Part shown: positions 1-6,661 of the stretch, piece by piece
How the letters are laid out: each line of letters begins with the position of its first letter
How positions within the stretch are numbered: position 1 is the stretch's first letter
From: Parabacteroides sp. PFB2-10
GTDB lineage: Bacteria > Bacteroidota > Bacteroidia > Bacteroidales > Tannerellaceae
Length of the DNA stretch: 64,000 bases
Assembly: GCF_029893085.1 (NCBI RefSeq)
Contig: NZ_JARXWI010000002.1
Coordinates: 248,001-312,000, forward strand
Direction of reading: 5' to 3'
Position numbers and translations under genes: made by a program
Notes under the pieces: model-generated
What the model was told of the DNA's origin: nothing
The model's database searches: none
What the model saw: only the letters and a program-made list of their open reading frames with translations

Positions 1-93
1 TTTAGGGCATTTGAAAGACAAAATGCCCGGAGGCAGTTTTCCTTCGTCAACCTTTAACCCAACGTGGCAATGTGGACATCTAATGGATATCAT
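1..93 (-). CDS. Zinc-ribbon protein, N-terminal 31 residues (cut by window edge)
   Basis: This leftward reading frame starts at an ATG at 93 and runs off the window after 31 codons. It begins with CPHC, and 17 residues later comes CPK at the edge, the layout of an N-terminal zinc ribbon (MJ0042-like). Its ATG overlaps the TGA of the upstream acidic-protein gene in an ATGA, so the two are probably translationally coupled. The FHA protein upstream also carries a zinc ribbon. In Bacteroidetes such ribbons often precede FHA or membrane segments, but nothing beyond the ribbon can be seen here, so function is unknown. Confidence 0.65.
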   Translation of the reverse strand, partial: MISIRCPHCHVGLKVDEGKLPPGILSFKCPK

Positions 94-329
94 AGAACTA
101 TAATGTCAGAACTGTCAATATTCAAATCGTCGGAGGATAAATCAAGCATATCTGCATCCGACAACATCACCGTCTCATCCGATAAGGTAAAGAAGCCGTA
201 ATTCTCATCCGTATTCTCATCGACGACGACCGCTTCAAGCGCATCATCATTATCTACAATGATAACAGCATCTTCTATCTGTGCCTCATCACTGTCAATG
301 GTAACGAATGTATATTCCTCTTCTTGCAT
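90..329 (-). CDS. Small highly acidic protein of unknown function
   Basis: A 79-residue protein beginning MQEEEYTFVT, very rich in Asp and Glu, with no membrane segment and no recognised domain. A longer frame starts at 386, but a TACATTTG promoter box lies on the minus strand at 362-369, so the longer starts would fall within or before the transcription start; the ATG at 329 fits best. It overlaps the next gene by 4 bases (ATGA). Its place between an FHA protein and a zinc-ribbon protein suggests one functional group, but no role can be assigned. Confidence 0.6.
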   Translation of the reverse strand: MQEEEYTFVTIDSDEAQIEDAVIIVDNDDALEAVVVDENTDENYGFFTLSDETVMLSDADMLDLSSDDLNIDSSDIIVL

Positions 330-361
330 ACTAAACTTTAAATAAGACATATAATACAAAA

Positions 362-369
362 CAAATGTA
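362..369 (-). promoter_or_regulatory. Promoter -7 box for the acidic protein
   Basis: TACATTTG on the minus strand matches the Bacteroidetes consensus TAnnTTTG. A TTG lies 18 bases upstream as a -33 element. It sets the acidic protein's start at 329. Confidence 0.5.
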
Positions 370-533
370 TTGAAAGCTGAGCGCAATCAAGCTTGCTTGA
401 AAATTGCCGAAGCGCATCATACATTATACAAAAATACAAAAAGTGTTAGATTAACAAACTAATAACAATCTCTTATAATCAAAGACTTGGGTTTATTGTA
501 CGAAAGTATCTCCTTTGCATGACAAAAACCCTT

Positions 534-1184
534 TTATTCGTTAATCCATTTGGCTTTACAGGAAGAAACAGGGCATTGCTTCCTGTTTCGTAGCGATTCC
601 CAGGGTATTTCGCCCAGAAACGTACCGCATTTCGGACAGACATAATCAATCTTAAACTGATTCGCTATATATTGTAATTGCCGTGGCACTTTTGCCGACT
701 GTTTTGCCCCGAGAAAAATACCGATTGTCGGAGCGCATATCATGATAAACAAACTGATGGTCATCAGTAGCGGACTCCCTTTGTCGAGGAAACTTAACGC
801 CACACCGACTACCCCCAATAAGGCAAAAGGGAGTGATTGTAACAATCTTATCTTAAACTGGTTAGACGACTGGATCTTAACTTTCGATTCAATATACCGA
901 TCGTATACTTTTTTCAACTGAGCGAACTCTTCGCTGTAGTCGTTATGTTGATTGAGGATGTCGGAAAGCGAGCAGATATACTGCCCGCCGAAACGGATTT
1001 CATCTTTCAGATTTACCCTTTTGCGAGCTACCTGCTGGTCGTTCACATAGGTGCCGTTCGTTGAATCCAGGTCAACAAGCAACCATACCCCATCCTCCTG
1101 CTTTTCAAGGCGGGCATGATGGCGACTCACATGCGGGTCATCCACTATATAGTGATTGTCATTCTCTTTTCCTATGTTTATCAT
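534..1184 (-). CDS. FHA-domain membrane protein with C-terminal zinc ribbon
   Basis: A 216-residue protein. Residues 1-70 form a phosphothreonine-binding FHA domain with the signatures SRHHA and DSTNGTYVN; the domain begins almost at the first residue. A charged linker follows, then two hydrophobic segments at about 112-135 and 138-160, and a C-terminal ribbon CPKC...CPVSSC at 183-208. The protein is therefore likely anchored in the inner membrane with FHA and ribbon in the cytoplasm. Its ATG overlaps the TGA of the LytTR gene (ATGA), so they form an operon. The presumed role is to read Ser/Thr phosphorylation; no kinase gene lies in the window. Confidence 0.85.
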   Translation of the reverse strand: MINIGKENDNHYIVDDPHVSRHHARLEKQEDGVWLLVDLDSTNGTYVNDQQVARKRVNLKDEIRFGGQYICSLSDILNQHNDYSEEFAQLKKVYDRYIESKVKIQSSNQFKIRLLQSLPFALLGVVGVALSFLDKGSPLLMTISLFIMICAPTIGIFLGAKQSAKVPRQLQYIANQFKIDYVCPKCGTFLGEIPWESLRNRKQCPVSSCKAKWINE

Positions 1185-1567
1185 GCGTCTGTCTTCACTT
1201 CGGCTTTACCCATTTCTTTTTCAAGAGATTCCTTCAGGGCTTTCAGAGGATCTTTGGAGATATTCAACTCCCGGGGTTTTCCTTCGCTGGAGAGCAGAAT
1301 CAAACGCTGTTTAGGCAAATGTATCTGTAAGATATGATTCTTATTGATGATATGACTTTTACCTACGCGCATCAGAATCTTTTTGCTTCCCTCTACCTGG
1401 CGTTCCAACATCTCTTCTATTTTGCCGATGTTGATCGCGAAAGTAAATTGGATACCACTGGTCAGTAAGAGTTTTGTATAATTGCGATCTGCCTCGAAAT
1501 AAAGTATTTGACCAATTCTGATACGTAATAATTCATCCCGTGTTTTGATAATTAAATATCGCTCCAT
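1181..1567 (-). CDS. Stand-alone LytTR DNA-binding protein
   Basis: A 128-residue protein consisting of little more than a LytTR domain (roughly residues 5-100: YFEADRNYTKLLL, the RVGKSHIIN segment and a C-terminal strand). LytTR domains bind DNA as the output part of AlgR/AgrA-type regulators; here there is no receiver domain. The frame extends back to 1630, but a TATTTTTG box on the minus strand at 1601-1608 places transcription start near 1595, so the ATG at 1567 (MERYLIIK) is chosen. It is the first gene of the operon with the FHA protein. How its activity is controlled is not visible. Confidence 0.85.
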   Translation of the reverse strand: MERYLIIKTRDELLRIRIGQILYFEADRNYTKLLLTSGIQFTFAINIGKIEEMLERQVEGSKKILMRVGKSHIINKNHILQIHLPKQRLILLSSEGKPRELNISKDPLKALKESLEKEMGKAEVKTDA

Positions 1568-1600
1568 GACTTGATTTTTATTTGTCCTTCCAAAGGATAA

Positions 1601-1608
1601 CAAAAATA
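1601..1608 (-). promoter_or_regulatory. Promoter -7 box for the LytTR-FHA operon
   Basis: TATTTTTG on the minus strand matches TAnnTTTG and decides the LytTR start at 1567 over the longer frame starting at 1630. Confidence 0.5.
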
Positions 1609-1667
1609 GGGTTTTTTCTGCAAACCGCAAAAATAAAAAACAAACGACAACAATAGGGAGTTGCTCC

Positions 1668-2957
1668 TTACTGCTTGGTCATAATGGAAAGAACCAATTT
1701 GTCGGTCTCTTCCATGCCTTTGGAACCGATCAGTGTCAGGTTGGCAATGCTCTGATCCACATCCTCGTTTATAATTCCTTCAACAGAAGATACCACCTTG
1801 TTTTCCATAGCCATAAGTGCGGAGAGCATGGCGGTGGAAACGCCGCTCGACACCTTCATGGCACAACTGGGTTTGGCTCCGTCGCAAATCATGCCGGTCA
1901 GGTTACCAATCATATTCTTGATTGCATAGATCACCTGTTCGCGGCTTCCTCCCATCAACTGGGTAATACCACAACTGGCACCGGTTGCCGCCACAACACA
2001 TCCGCAGAGGGCGGATAATTTGCCTAAGCTTTGTTTAACATAAATAACCATCAAATGGCTCAACATAAGCGCACGGATCAACTCTTCTTCCGAGCAATCC
2101 ACATCCTTTGCGAATGATAATACAGGCAAAGTGGCTGCCAATCCCTGGTTTCCACTGCCGGAATTACTCATAACCGGGATCATTGCCCCATCCATACGGG
2201 CGTCGCAAGCGGCAGCCGTCATAGCAAGCATACGGGTGAAAGAGGATTCTCCCAACCATTTTTTGCCCGTTTCGCCTGATACAATGCGCCCCACCGTATG
2301 CCCGAAGTGGTTATTCATCGATTCTTCGGCGGCTTTCTTGTTTACCTCCGCCGTTTTCAGTATAAAACGAATATCCTCCAATGGCATGGTATTGGCAAAT
2401 TCATAAACCATCGCAAACGTAAGTGGAATATCTTCTTCTCGCTCCTCCTCTTTATTTTCAGAAGCCAAACTGCGTTTGTCAGACAACACCACTCCGTCTT
2501 TTTCTTCATAGACAATCGAAGTATGTCCTCCGGAAATAATCACCCGCGTCTGACTTTCGCCGGCATAACAGATCACCTCTATATATAATTTATCCACTTT
2601 CTCTTCTTTCAGGCTGATGGATATTCTCTTTTCCTCGATAAAGAGTTTTCCTTTTTCTAACGCTTCAGGAGTGATATCGCGTAATACTTCCAGCCCATAA
2701 GCCGATTTGCCAATCAGTGAGCCCAAAGCAATCGCAATAGGCAATCCGACCATCCCGGTTCCGGGAATGCCTACGCCCATCGCGTTTTTTAATACATTTC
2801 CGCTTAATTGTACCTCAATCTTCTCTGGGGTTTGAGCTAACACTTCCGAAGCGCGTGCCGTTGCCAAAGCAACCGCCACCGGTTCTGTGCAGCCGATTGC
2901 CGGAATCACTTCACGATTGATAAGACGGATGATCTGTTGTTGTGTTTGTGTTTTCAT
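1668..2957 (-). CDS. L-cysteine desulfidase / serine dehydratase-alpha family (UPF0597)
   Basis: A 429-residue protein of the CyuA/CdsB family, the usual family length. These cytoplasmic [4Fe-4S] enzymes break L-cysteine into pyruvate, ammonia and sulfide. The N-terminal GCTEP motif (Cys23) is characteristic, and further cysteines cluster in the C-terminal third (LCGC, GASCG, DGAKPSC at about 315-352), as expected for the cluster ligands. Its own promoter box (TATCTTTG, 2980-2987 minus) lies just upstream, so it is probably transcribed alone. Family membership is clear; cysteine as the substrate is inferred from the family. Confidence 0.88.
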   Translation of the reverse strand: MKTQTQQQIIRLINREVIPAIGCTEPVAVALATARASEVLAQTPEKIEVQLSGNVLKNAMGVGIPGTGMVGLPIAIALGSLIGKSAYGLEVLRDITPEALEKGKLFIEEKRISISLKEEKVDKLYIEVICYAGESQTRVIISGGHTSIVYEEKDGVVLSDKRSLASENKEEEREEDIPLTFAMVYEFANTMPLEDIRFILKTAEVNKKAAEESMNNHFGHTVGRIVSGETGKKWLGESSFTRMLAMTAAACDARMDGAMIPVMSNSGSGNQGLAATLPVLSFAKDVDCSEEELIRALMLSHLMVIYVKQSLGKLSALCGCVVAATGASCGITQLMGGSREQVIYAIKNMIGNLTGMICDGAKPSCAMKVSSGVSTAMLSALMAMENKVVSSVEGIINEDVDQSIANLTLIGSKGMEETDKLVLSIMTKQ

Positions 2958-2979
2958 TCTTTTTGACGTTTAGGCCAGG

Positions 2980-2987
2980 CAAAGATA
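2980..2987 (-). promoter_or_regulatory. Promoter -7 box for the cysteine desulfidase gene
   Basis: TATCTTTG on the minus strand, 23 bases upstream of the start codon, matches TAnnTTTG. Confidence 0.5.
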
Positions 2988-3069
2988 ATATCTTTTTGGT
3001 AGATACGCTTTCCTACAACGAATTTAGAATGCATTTACAACCTATTTATTGTGATTTGCAAGCTATAAA

Positions 3070-3249
3070 TCAAAGTGGACGACTTATGCTTTTTTTGAAA
3101 TAGTACAAAGAGAAACCTATAATAGGTAAGAATAGAACTAAAAGAATAAATAAGAACTTAGATTCTTTACTGTCTCTATTTTTTACTATATCCAAAATAG
3201 CAAGAAAGTCCATCAGAAAAATGAGAATAAGGATAACATACACTACCAT
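3070..3249 (-). CDS. Small membrane protein, PLDc_N-like
   Basis: A 59-residue frame, ATG at 3249 and TGA at 3070. The protein has a hydrophobic N-terminal helix (residues 2-20), a charged turn DIVKNRDSKESK, a second hydrophobic helix (about 32-51) and a basic tail. The order LDIVKNR - helix - P - G - YYF resembles the PLDc_N family of small two-helix membrane proteins, often seen alone in Bacteroidetes. It precedes the cysteine desulfidase on the same strand but is separated by about 110 bases. Function is unknown. It is easily missed because it is shorter than 60 codons. Confidence 0.65.
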   Translation of the reverse strand: MVVYVILILIFLMDFLAILDIVKNRDSKESKFLFILLVLFLPIIGFSLYYFKKSISRPL

Positions 3250-3319
3250 AATTGTATTTTTTTAGTTAAAACTTCGTCAAAGCGATCCTATATCATATGA
3301 CGACAATAAAACCACAAAA

Positions 3320-3898
3320 CTAAAGTGTTACAAAACCAAAATAGATATCTTTCATTTCAAAGCTTTGAGGATTACAAAAAACAAAAAACACAAAATCCTG
3401 TTCTTTTTTATATCTCGCTGTGATAGAGAATACTTTATCACCTCGTTTAATCATCTTAGTTAATAATAATCGAGATGAGGCTCTTTCTGTATTTATTTCT
3501 TCCAAGAACAAAGCTTTATCGGCTTCAGTAACATCTGCTGCTTTATAGCGATCTATGTATGAAGTTATTTTAAAATATTTTGTCCGTACTATATCTGAGT
3601 TATGCCCACCCCACCCCCACATTGGAGAATCCAATTGAGTCATACGTTCAGCGTAAAGAGCAATGTCTGCGGCATCTTCAATAATCCCTACATAATCATA
3701 AGAAAGCAACTCCAACTCCCCTGCATTGGTAATATTATCCTGTATCCAATTTTTGAATAAATTATCCAAATTGCACTCACAAGATTCAGGAGCACTCTCT
3801 ACATTTACACTATATAATGTAGACGGCTGATGGTTTGTTTCCTGAGCATACGACTCAATAAACAAGAAAGCAAAAAACAAAATGACAATCAATTTCAT
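3320..3898 (-). CDS. Exported protein of unknown function
   Basis: A 192-residue protein with a signal peptide (MKLIVILFFAFLFIESYAQ, cleavage after about residue 19). The mature part has one CEC cysteine pair near residue 40, an aromatic patch PMWGWGGHN near residue 93 and an alternating-strand C terminus; no known domain is recognised. It probably ends up in the periplasm. It lies upstream of the small PLDc_N-like gene on the same strand with a 70-base gap, so the two may be co-transcribed. Local base composition is AT-rich compared with the housekeeping genes nearby, which suggests accessory DNA. Confidence 0.7.
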   Translation of the reverse strand: MKLIVILFFAFLFIESYAQETNHQPSTLYSVNVESAPESCECNLDNLFKNWIQDNITNAGELELLSYDYVGIIEDAADIALYAERMTQLDSPMWGWGGHNSDIVRTKYFKITSYIDRYKAADVTEADKALFLEEINTERASSRLLLTKMIKRGDKVFSITARYKKEQDFVFFVFCNPQSFEMKDIYFGFVTL

Positions 3899-4010
3899 AA
3901 TAATTATTATATTTAAAAATTAAACAATTCGGAACAAAGACAACAATCCTTAACAGTGTCAATAAATCATAATACAAAATTAACCAAAACGGACGATCAA
4001 TCACCATCAC

Positions 4011-4071
4011 TATGTTACACAAATCTATATGTATGTTACACAAATCTATATGTATGTTACATGTTTCTATG
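4011..4071 (+). repeat. 21-bp tandem direct repeat, 2.9 copies
   Basis: The unit TATGTTACACAAATCTATAT plus G occurs at 4011-4031 and 4032-4052, and a diverged third copy fills 4053-4071. It lies between the exported hypothetical and the propeller pseudogene, upstream of the former. A 21-bp period equals two helical turns, as in stacked protein binding sites, but simple slippage is equally possible. Confidence 0.7.
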
Positions 4072-4158
4072 TCATTTCTTTATCGTTCACGCTTTTTATG
4101 GGAAACTAAACCTTATTTTGTATTTTGTTTTTTTGAAAAGTCGTGAGGTAGTCAATAA

Positions 4159-4614
4159 TCACTCCGATATAATAACTACCCAGGGATTATCCTCTTCTTT
4201 CAAGTGTTTGAAGATGGGGTTGTTTATTTCATGCTCTTCTAAGTATGTAAGGATCTCCCAGGGTTGTAGTAGCCCAACATATTCTCCCTGGGATGTGGCT
4301 TTACGAAGTTGAACAGGCATGAGCCCATTCATATCATTTGCCAGCTCATTTCCTTTCATTACTTTTGTTTTATGTGTGCGTTTATCATAAACGGCGCTAT
4401 ACGAAAGACTCTCTTTACCATATACTCCAGTCTGGAAATGAATGTATATTGTATTTTCCCCTTCTAACAGATAGTCGATATAAATACGTTTTTCGCACCC
4501 TTTCAGGTCATATTGTGTTCCGGGAGGGAAAGACCACTCTCCAAGATCTAAGATAAGATACGGTTTTTCCCCTGTGGGTGATATCGTATATATGATGTGT
4601 AAATAACAACATTT
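4159..4614 (-). pseudogene. 6-bladed beta-propeller lipoprotein, 5'-truncated remnant
   Basis: Read leftward from a stop at 4615-4617, the frame is open to 4159 with no start codon near its beginning. It encodes about 150 residues typical of the C-terminal third of BF3164-type 6-bladed beta-propeller lipoproteins: a blade ISPTGEKPYLILDLGEW, a strand-rich middle, the ND+nG step (NDMNGLMP) and the closing EEDNPWVVII. The first internal ATG (4359) would give only the last 66 residues. The N-terminal lipoprotein signal and the first blades are missing, so this is a broken gene. Two intact relatives lie at 41407-42624 and 60844-61959. The break point is within 70 bases of the nested inverted-repeat element. 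Confidence 0.75.
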
Positions 4615-4683
4615 TCAACAGGTTATTTTTGTTTCATAATAAAATTATATCTGATATTCACAGGTGTCCCAAAAGGGACATCC

Positions 4684-4837
4684 TCTTTGTAGGCCGTTGC
4701 TTTAGCATCGGTATATATGAGCCAAATTCAATCCGGGCGTGCCGCAGGTATGCCATCATACAGATTACATACCTGCGGCACGCATAAAATGGAATGTAAT
4801 GCGTTTATACCGATGCTAAAGCAACGGCCTACAAAGA
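4684..4837. repeat. Nested perfect inverted-repeat element
   Basis: The outer arms 4684-4715 and 4806-4837 are perfect 32-bp reverse complements (TCTTTGTAGGCCGTTGC...). Inside them, 4737-4752 and 4768-4783 form a second perfect 16-bp inverted repeat (GCGTGCCGCAGGTATG). The whole 154-bp unit can fold into one long two-stage stem. It has no coding potential and no second copy in the window. It looks like a MITE or a structured non-coding element inserted next to the propeller remnant. Confidence 0.8.
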
Positions 4838-4939
4838 TTTGTAACCGTTCCAGTTACACAAATAATCTTCCAATTTCTCTACATTCGAAGACCAAGGCTG
4901 ATCGCTGAATAATTTTCAGCCCTTATAATGATGTAAATA

Positions 4940-5113
4940 AATGTTAAAATACCCATTTCCGTCAAAACCCCCAACTTACGATTTGTAATTTTCGCGGGAG
5001 TTTGCGCGCAAAAAGGTGGGACTTTGGAGACAAACTCCCGGGAGAAACACTTTTTAACGTATGGATTTGTAAGTAAAACGGCTGTTTTTCTTACAATCGA
5101 TATTTTAACATTT
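4940..5113 (+). repeat. Dispersed 174-bp repeat, copy A
   Basis: This element starts with AAATGTTAAAATA and ends with its reverse complement TATTTTAACATTT, giving 13-bp terminal inverted repeats. Inside are the palindromes TTTGCGCGCAAA and CTCCCGGGAG, a GGGAGTTTG/CAAACTCCC inverted pair, and a hairpin of the form GTAAG-AAAACG/CGTTTT-CTTAC. Near-identical copies lie at 14441-14614, 31490-31664 and 59386-59560, with a truncated one at 20236-20380. Copy length is constant at 174-175 bp. It carries no gene and always lies between genes. This copy precedes the M16 protease operon. Confidence 0.85.
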
Positions 5114-5246
5114 GCCGGGAATGGCTCGCCTAAGAGCTCTTCGGATTGGAAGCGGGAGGTCGAAAAAGGTCGATCACTTTGGTACAGCCATGCTTTGGGG
5201 GCTGGAAGATGAGTCGCAAGCTCTTGAAAAATCTTCTCTTACTATG

Positions 5247-5278
5247 TTGTTTCTTCCGCCTTTAATTTGTTACATTTG
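5247..5278 (+). promoter_or_regulatory. Promoter of the M16 protease pair
   Basis: A TTG at 5247-5249 and TACATTTG at 5271-5278, 21 bases apart, fit the Bacteroidetes -33/-7 pattern. The start codon follows at 5307. Confidence 0.5.
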
Positions 5279-5306
5279 CATCCTAAATATTTATTAATTC
5301 AAAAGT

Positions 5307-6629
5307 ATGAAAAGTAAATTTATGTTGTTATTTGTCTTTTTTGCCAGTATTCTGACGGCAAATGGACAATCGGAGAAAATCAAGTTCGTGGAATACGATC
5401 TACCGAACGGATTGCATGTTATTCTTCATCAGGACGACCGCACGCCAAACGTAATGGTATCGCTGATGTATCATGTAGGCGCCAAAAATGAAAACCCCTC
5501 TCGTACAGGATTTGCCCATTTCTTTGAACATCTGATGTTTGAAGGATCTGAAAATATCGACCGAGGCGAGTATTTTAAATTGGTTCAGGCTGCAGGAGGT
5601 TCTCTGAATGCCAACACATCACAAGACAGAACGTTCTATTTCGAAACCATGCCCTCCAACCAATTGGAACTGGCTTTGTGGATGGAATCGGAACGAATGC
5701 TTCATGCGAAAATAGATGAGATCGGGGTGGAAACACAAAAGGGTGTGGTTATTGAAGAGCGTAAGCAGTCTTACGACAACCAGCCGTATGGTACTTTCAT
5801 CGAAGAGTTGGGCAAAAGAGCCTTTACCCAACATCCTTACAGATGGCAAACGATCGGTGATCCGGAGCATATCCGCGCGGCTACGTTCGATGATATCAAA
5901 AATTTCTACGACACCTATTATGTCCCCAACAACTGTGTATTGGTGATTGCCGGTGATTACGACGAGAAGCAGACACGTGAATGGATCGATACATATTTCG
6001 GAAGCATACCCAAAGGAACCCTTCCTATGCACCGTCCGAATGTAGTAGAGCCACAACAGACAAAAGAGATCCGCGACATCGTATATGATAACATTCAGCT
6101 TCCGGCGATATTCATGGCTTACCATGTGCCGGCTATGGGAACAAAAGACTTTTTTGCCATGGAAATCCTGAATCAGATTCTGTATGGGGGCGCTTCTTCC
6201 CGTTTCAAAACGAACTTAGACGATAAAGGGATGACTATTCAGTCGTTGGCTATGGCCATGGGCAGTGAGGATCCCGGATTGCTCTATGTATTGGCTATCC
6301 CGAATATGGGCAAGTCGCTCGAAGAGGTAGAGGCTATTCTTACGGCTGAAATAGAAAAGATGTCGAAGGAACTGGTATCGGAAGAGGAGTTCCAGATGGC
6401 TATGGCAGCGAAAGAATATAGCGTGGCTGCTCAATTGCAATCCCTGTCGGGCAAAGCAGAAGCTCTGGCCAATTGCTATACCTATTTTAAAGATGCCAGC
6501 TTAGTGAACAAGGAACTGGAACAGTATGAAGCGGTGACGCGGGAAGATGTGATGGCGGTTGCTAAGAAATACCTGCAAACTAATTCACGGGTGGTGCTTC
6601 ATTACCTGCCGATGGCTGAGAAAGAATAA
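5307..6629 (+). CDS. M16 family zinc metallopeptidase, catalytic subunit
   Basis: A 440-residue exported protein with a signal peptide ending at about residue 21 (TANGQ). Residues 74-78 are HFFEH, the inverted zinc motif HxxEH of pitrilysin/MPP-type (M16) peptidases; the distal glutamate is expected in the following helix region (EERKQSYDN). The second M16 half follows. It lies 32 bases ahead of a second M16 gene that lacks the zinc motif, the arrangement of a heterodimeric catalytic plus processing-like subunit pair. Location is likely periplasmic. Substrate unknown, probably peptides or small proteins. Confidence 0.9.
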   Translation: MKSKFMLLFVFFASILTANGQSEKIKFVEYDLPNGLHVILHQDDRTPNVMVSLMYHVGAKNENPSRTGFAHFFEHLMFEGSENIDRGEYFKLVQAAGGSLNANTSQDRTFYFETMPSNQLELALWMESERMLHAKIDEIGVETQKGVVIEERKQSYDNQPYGTFIEELGKRAFTQHPYRWQTIGDPEHIRAATFDDIKNFYDTYYVPNNCVLVIAGDYDEKQTREWIDTYFGSIPKGTLPMHRPNVVEPQQTKEIRDIVYDNIQLPAIFMAYHVPAMGTKDFFAMEILNQILYGGASSRFKTNLDDKGMTIQSLAMAMGSEDPGLLYVLAIPNMGKSLEEVEAILTAEIEKMSKELVSEEEFQMAMAAKEYSVAAQLQSLSGKAEALANCYTYFKDASLVNKELEQYEAVTREDVMAVAKKYLQTNSRVVLHYLPMAEKE

Positions 6630-6661
6630 TCCCAACGATAATCCTAAAAAAAGAATATAAC

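Noticed and set aside
3956-4312. A 118-codon rightward frame across the 21-bp repeats
   Set aside because: Its repeated YVCYTNL residues are just the DNA repeat read in one frame, and it runs antisense to the propeller remnant; no promoter or family match.
5024-5297. Two short rightward frames in and after repeat copy A
   Set aside because: Their protein sequence comes from the repeat itself and recurs with every copy, and they carry no domain.
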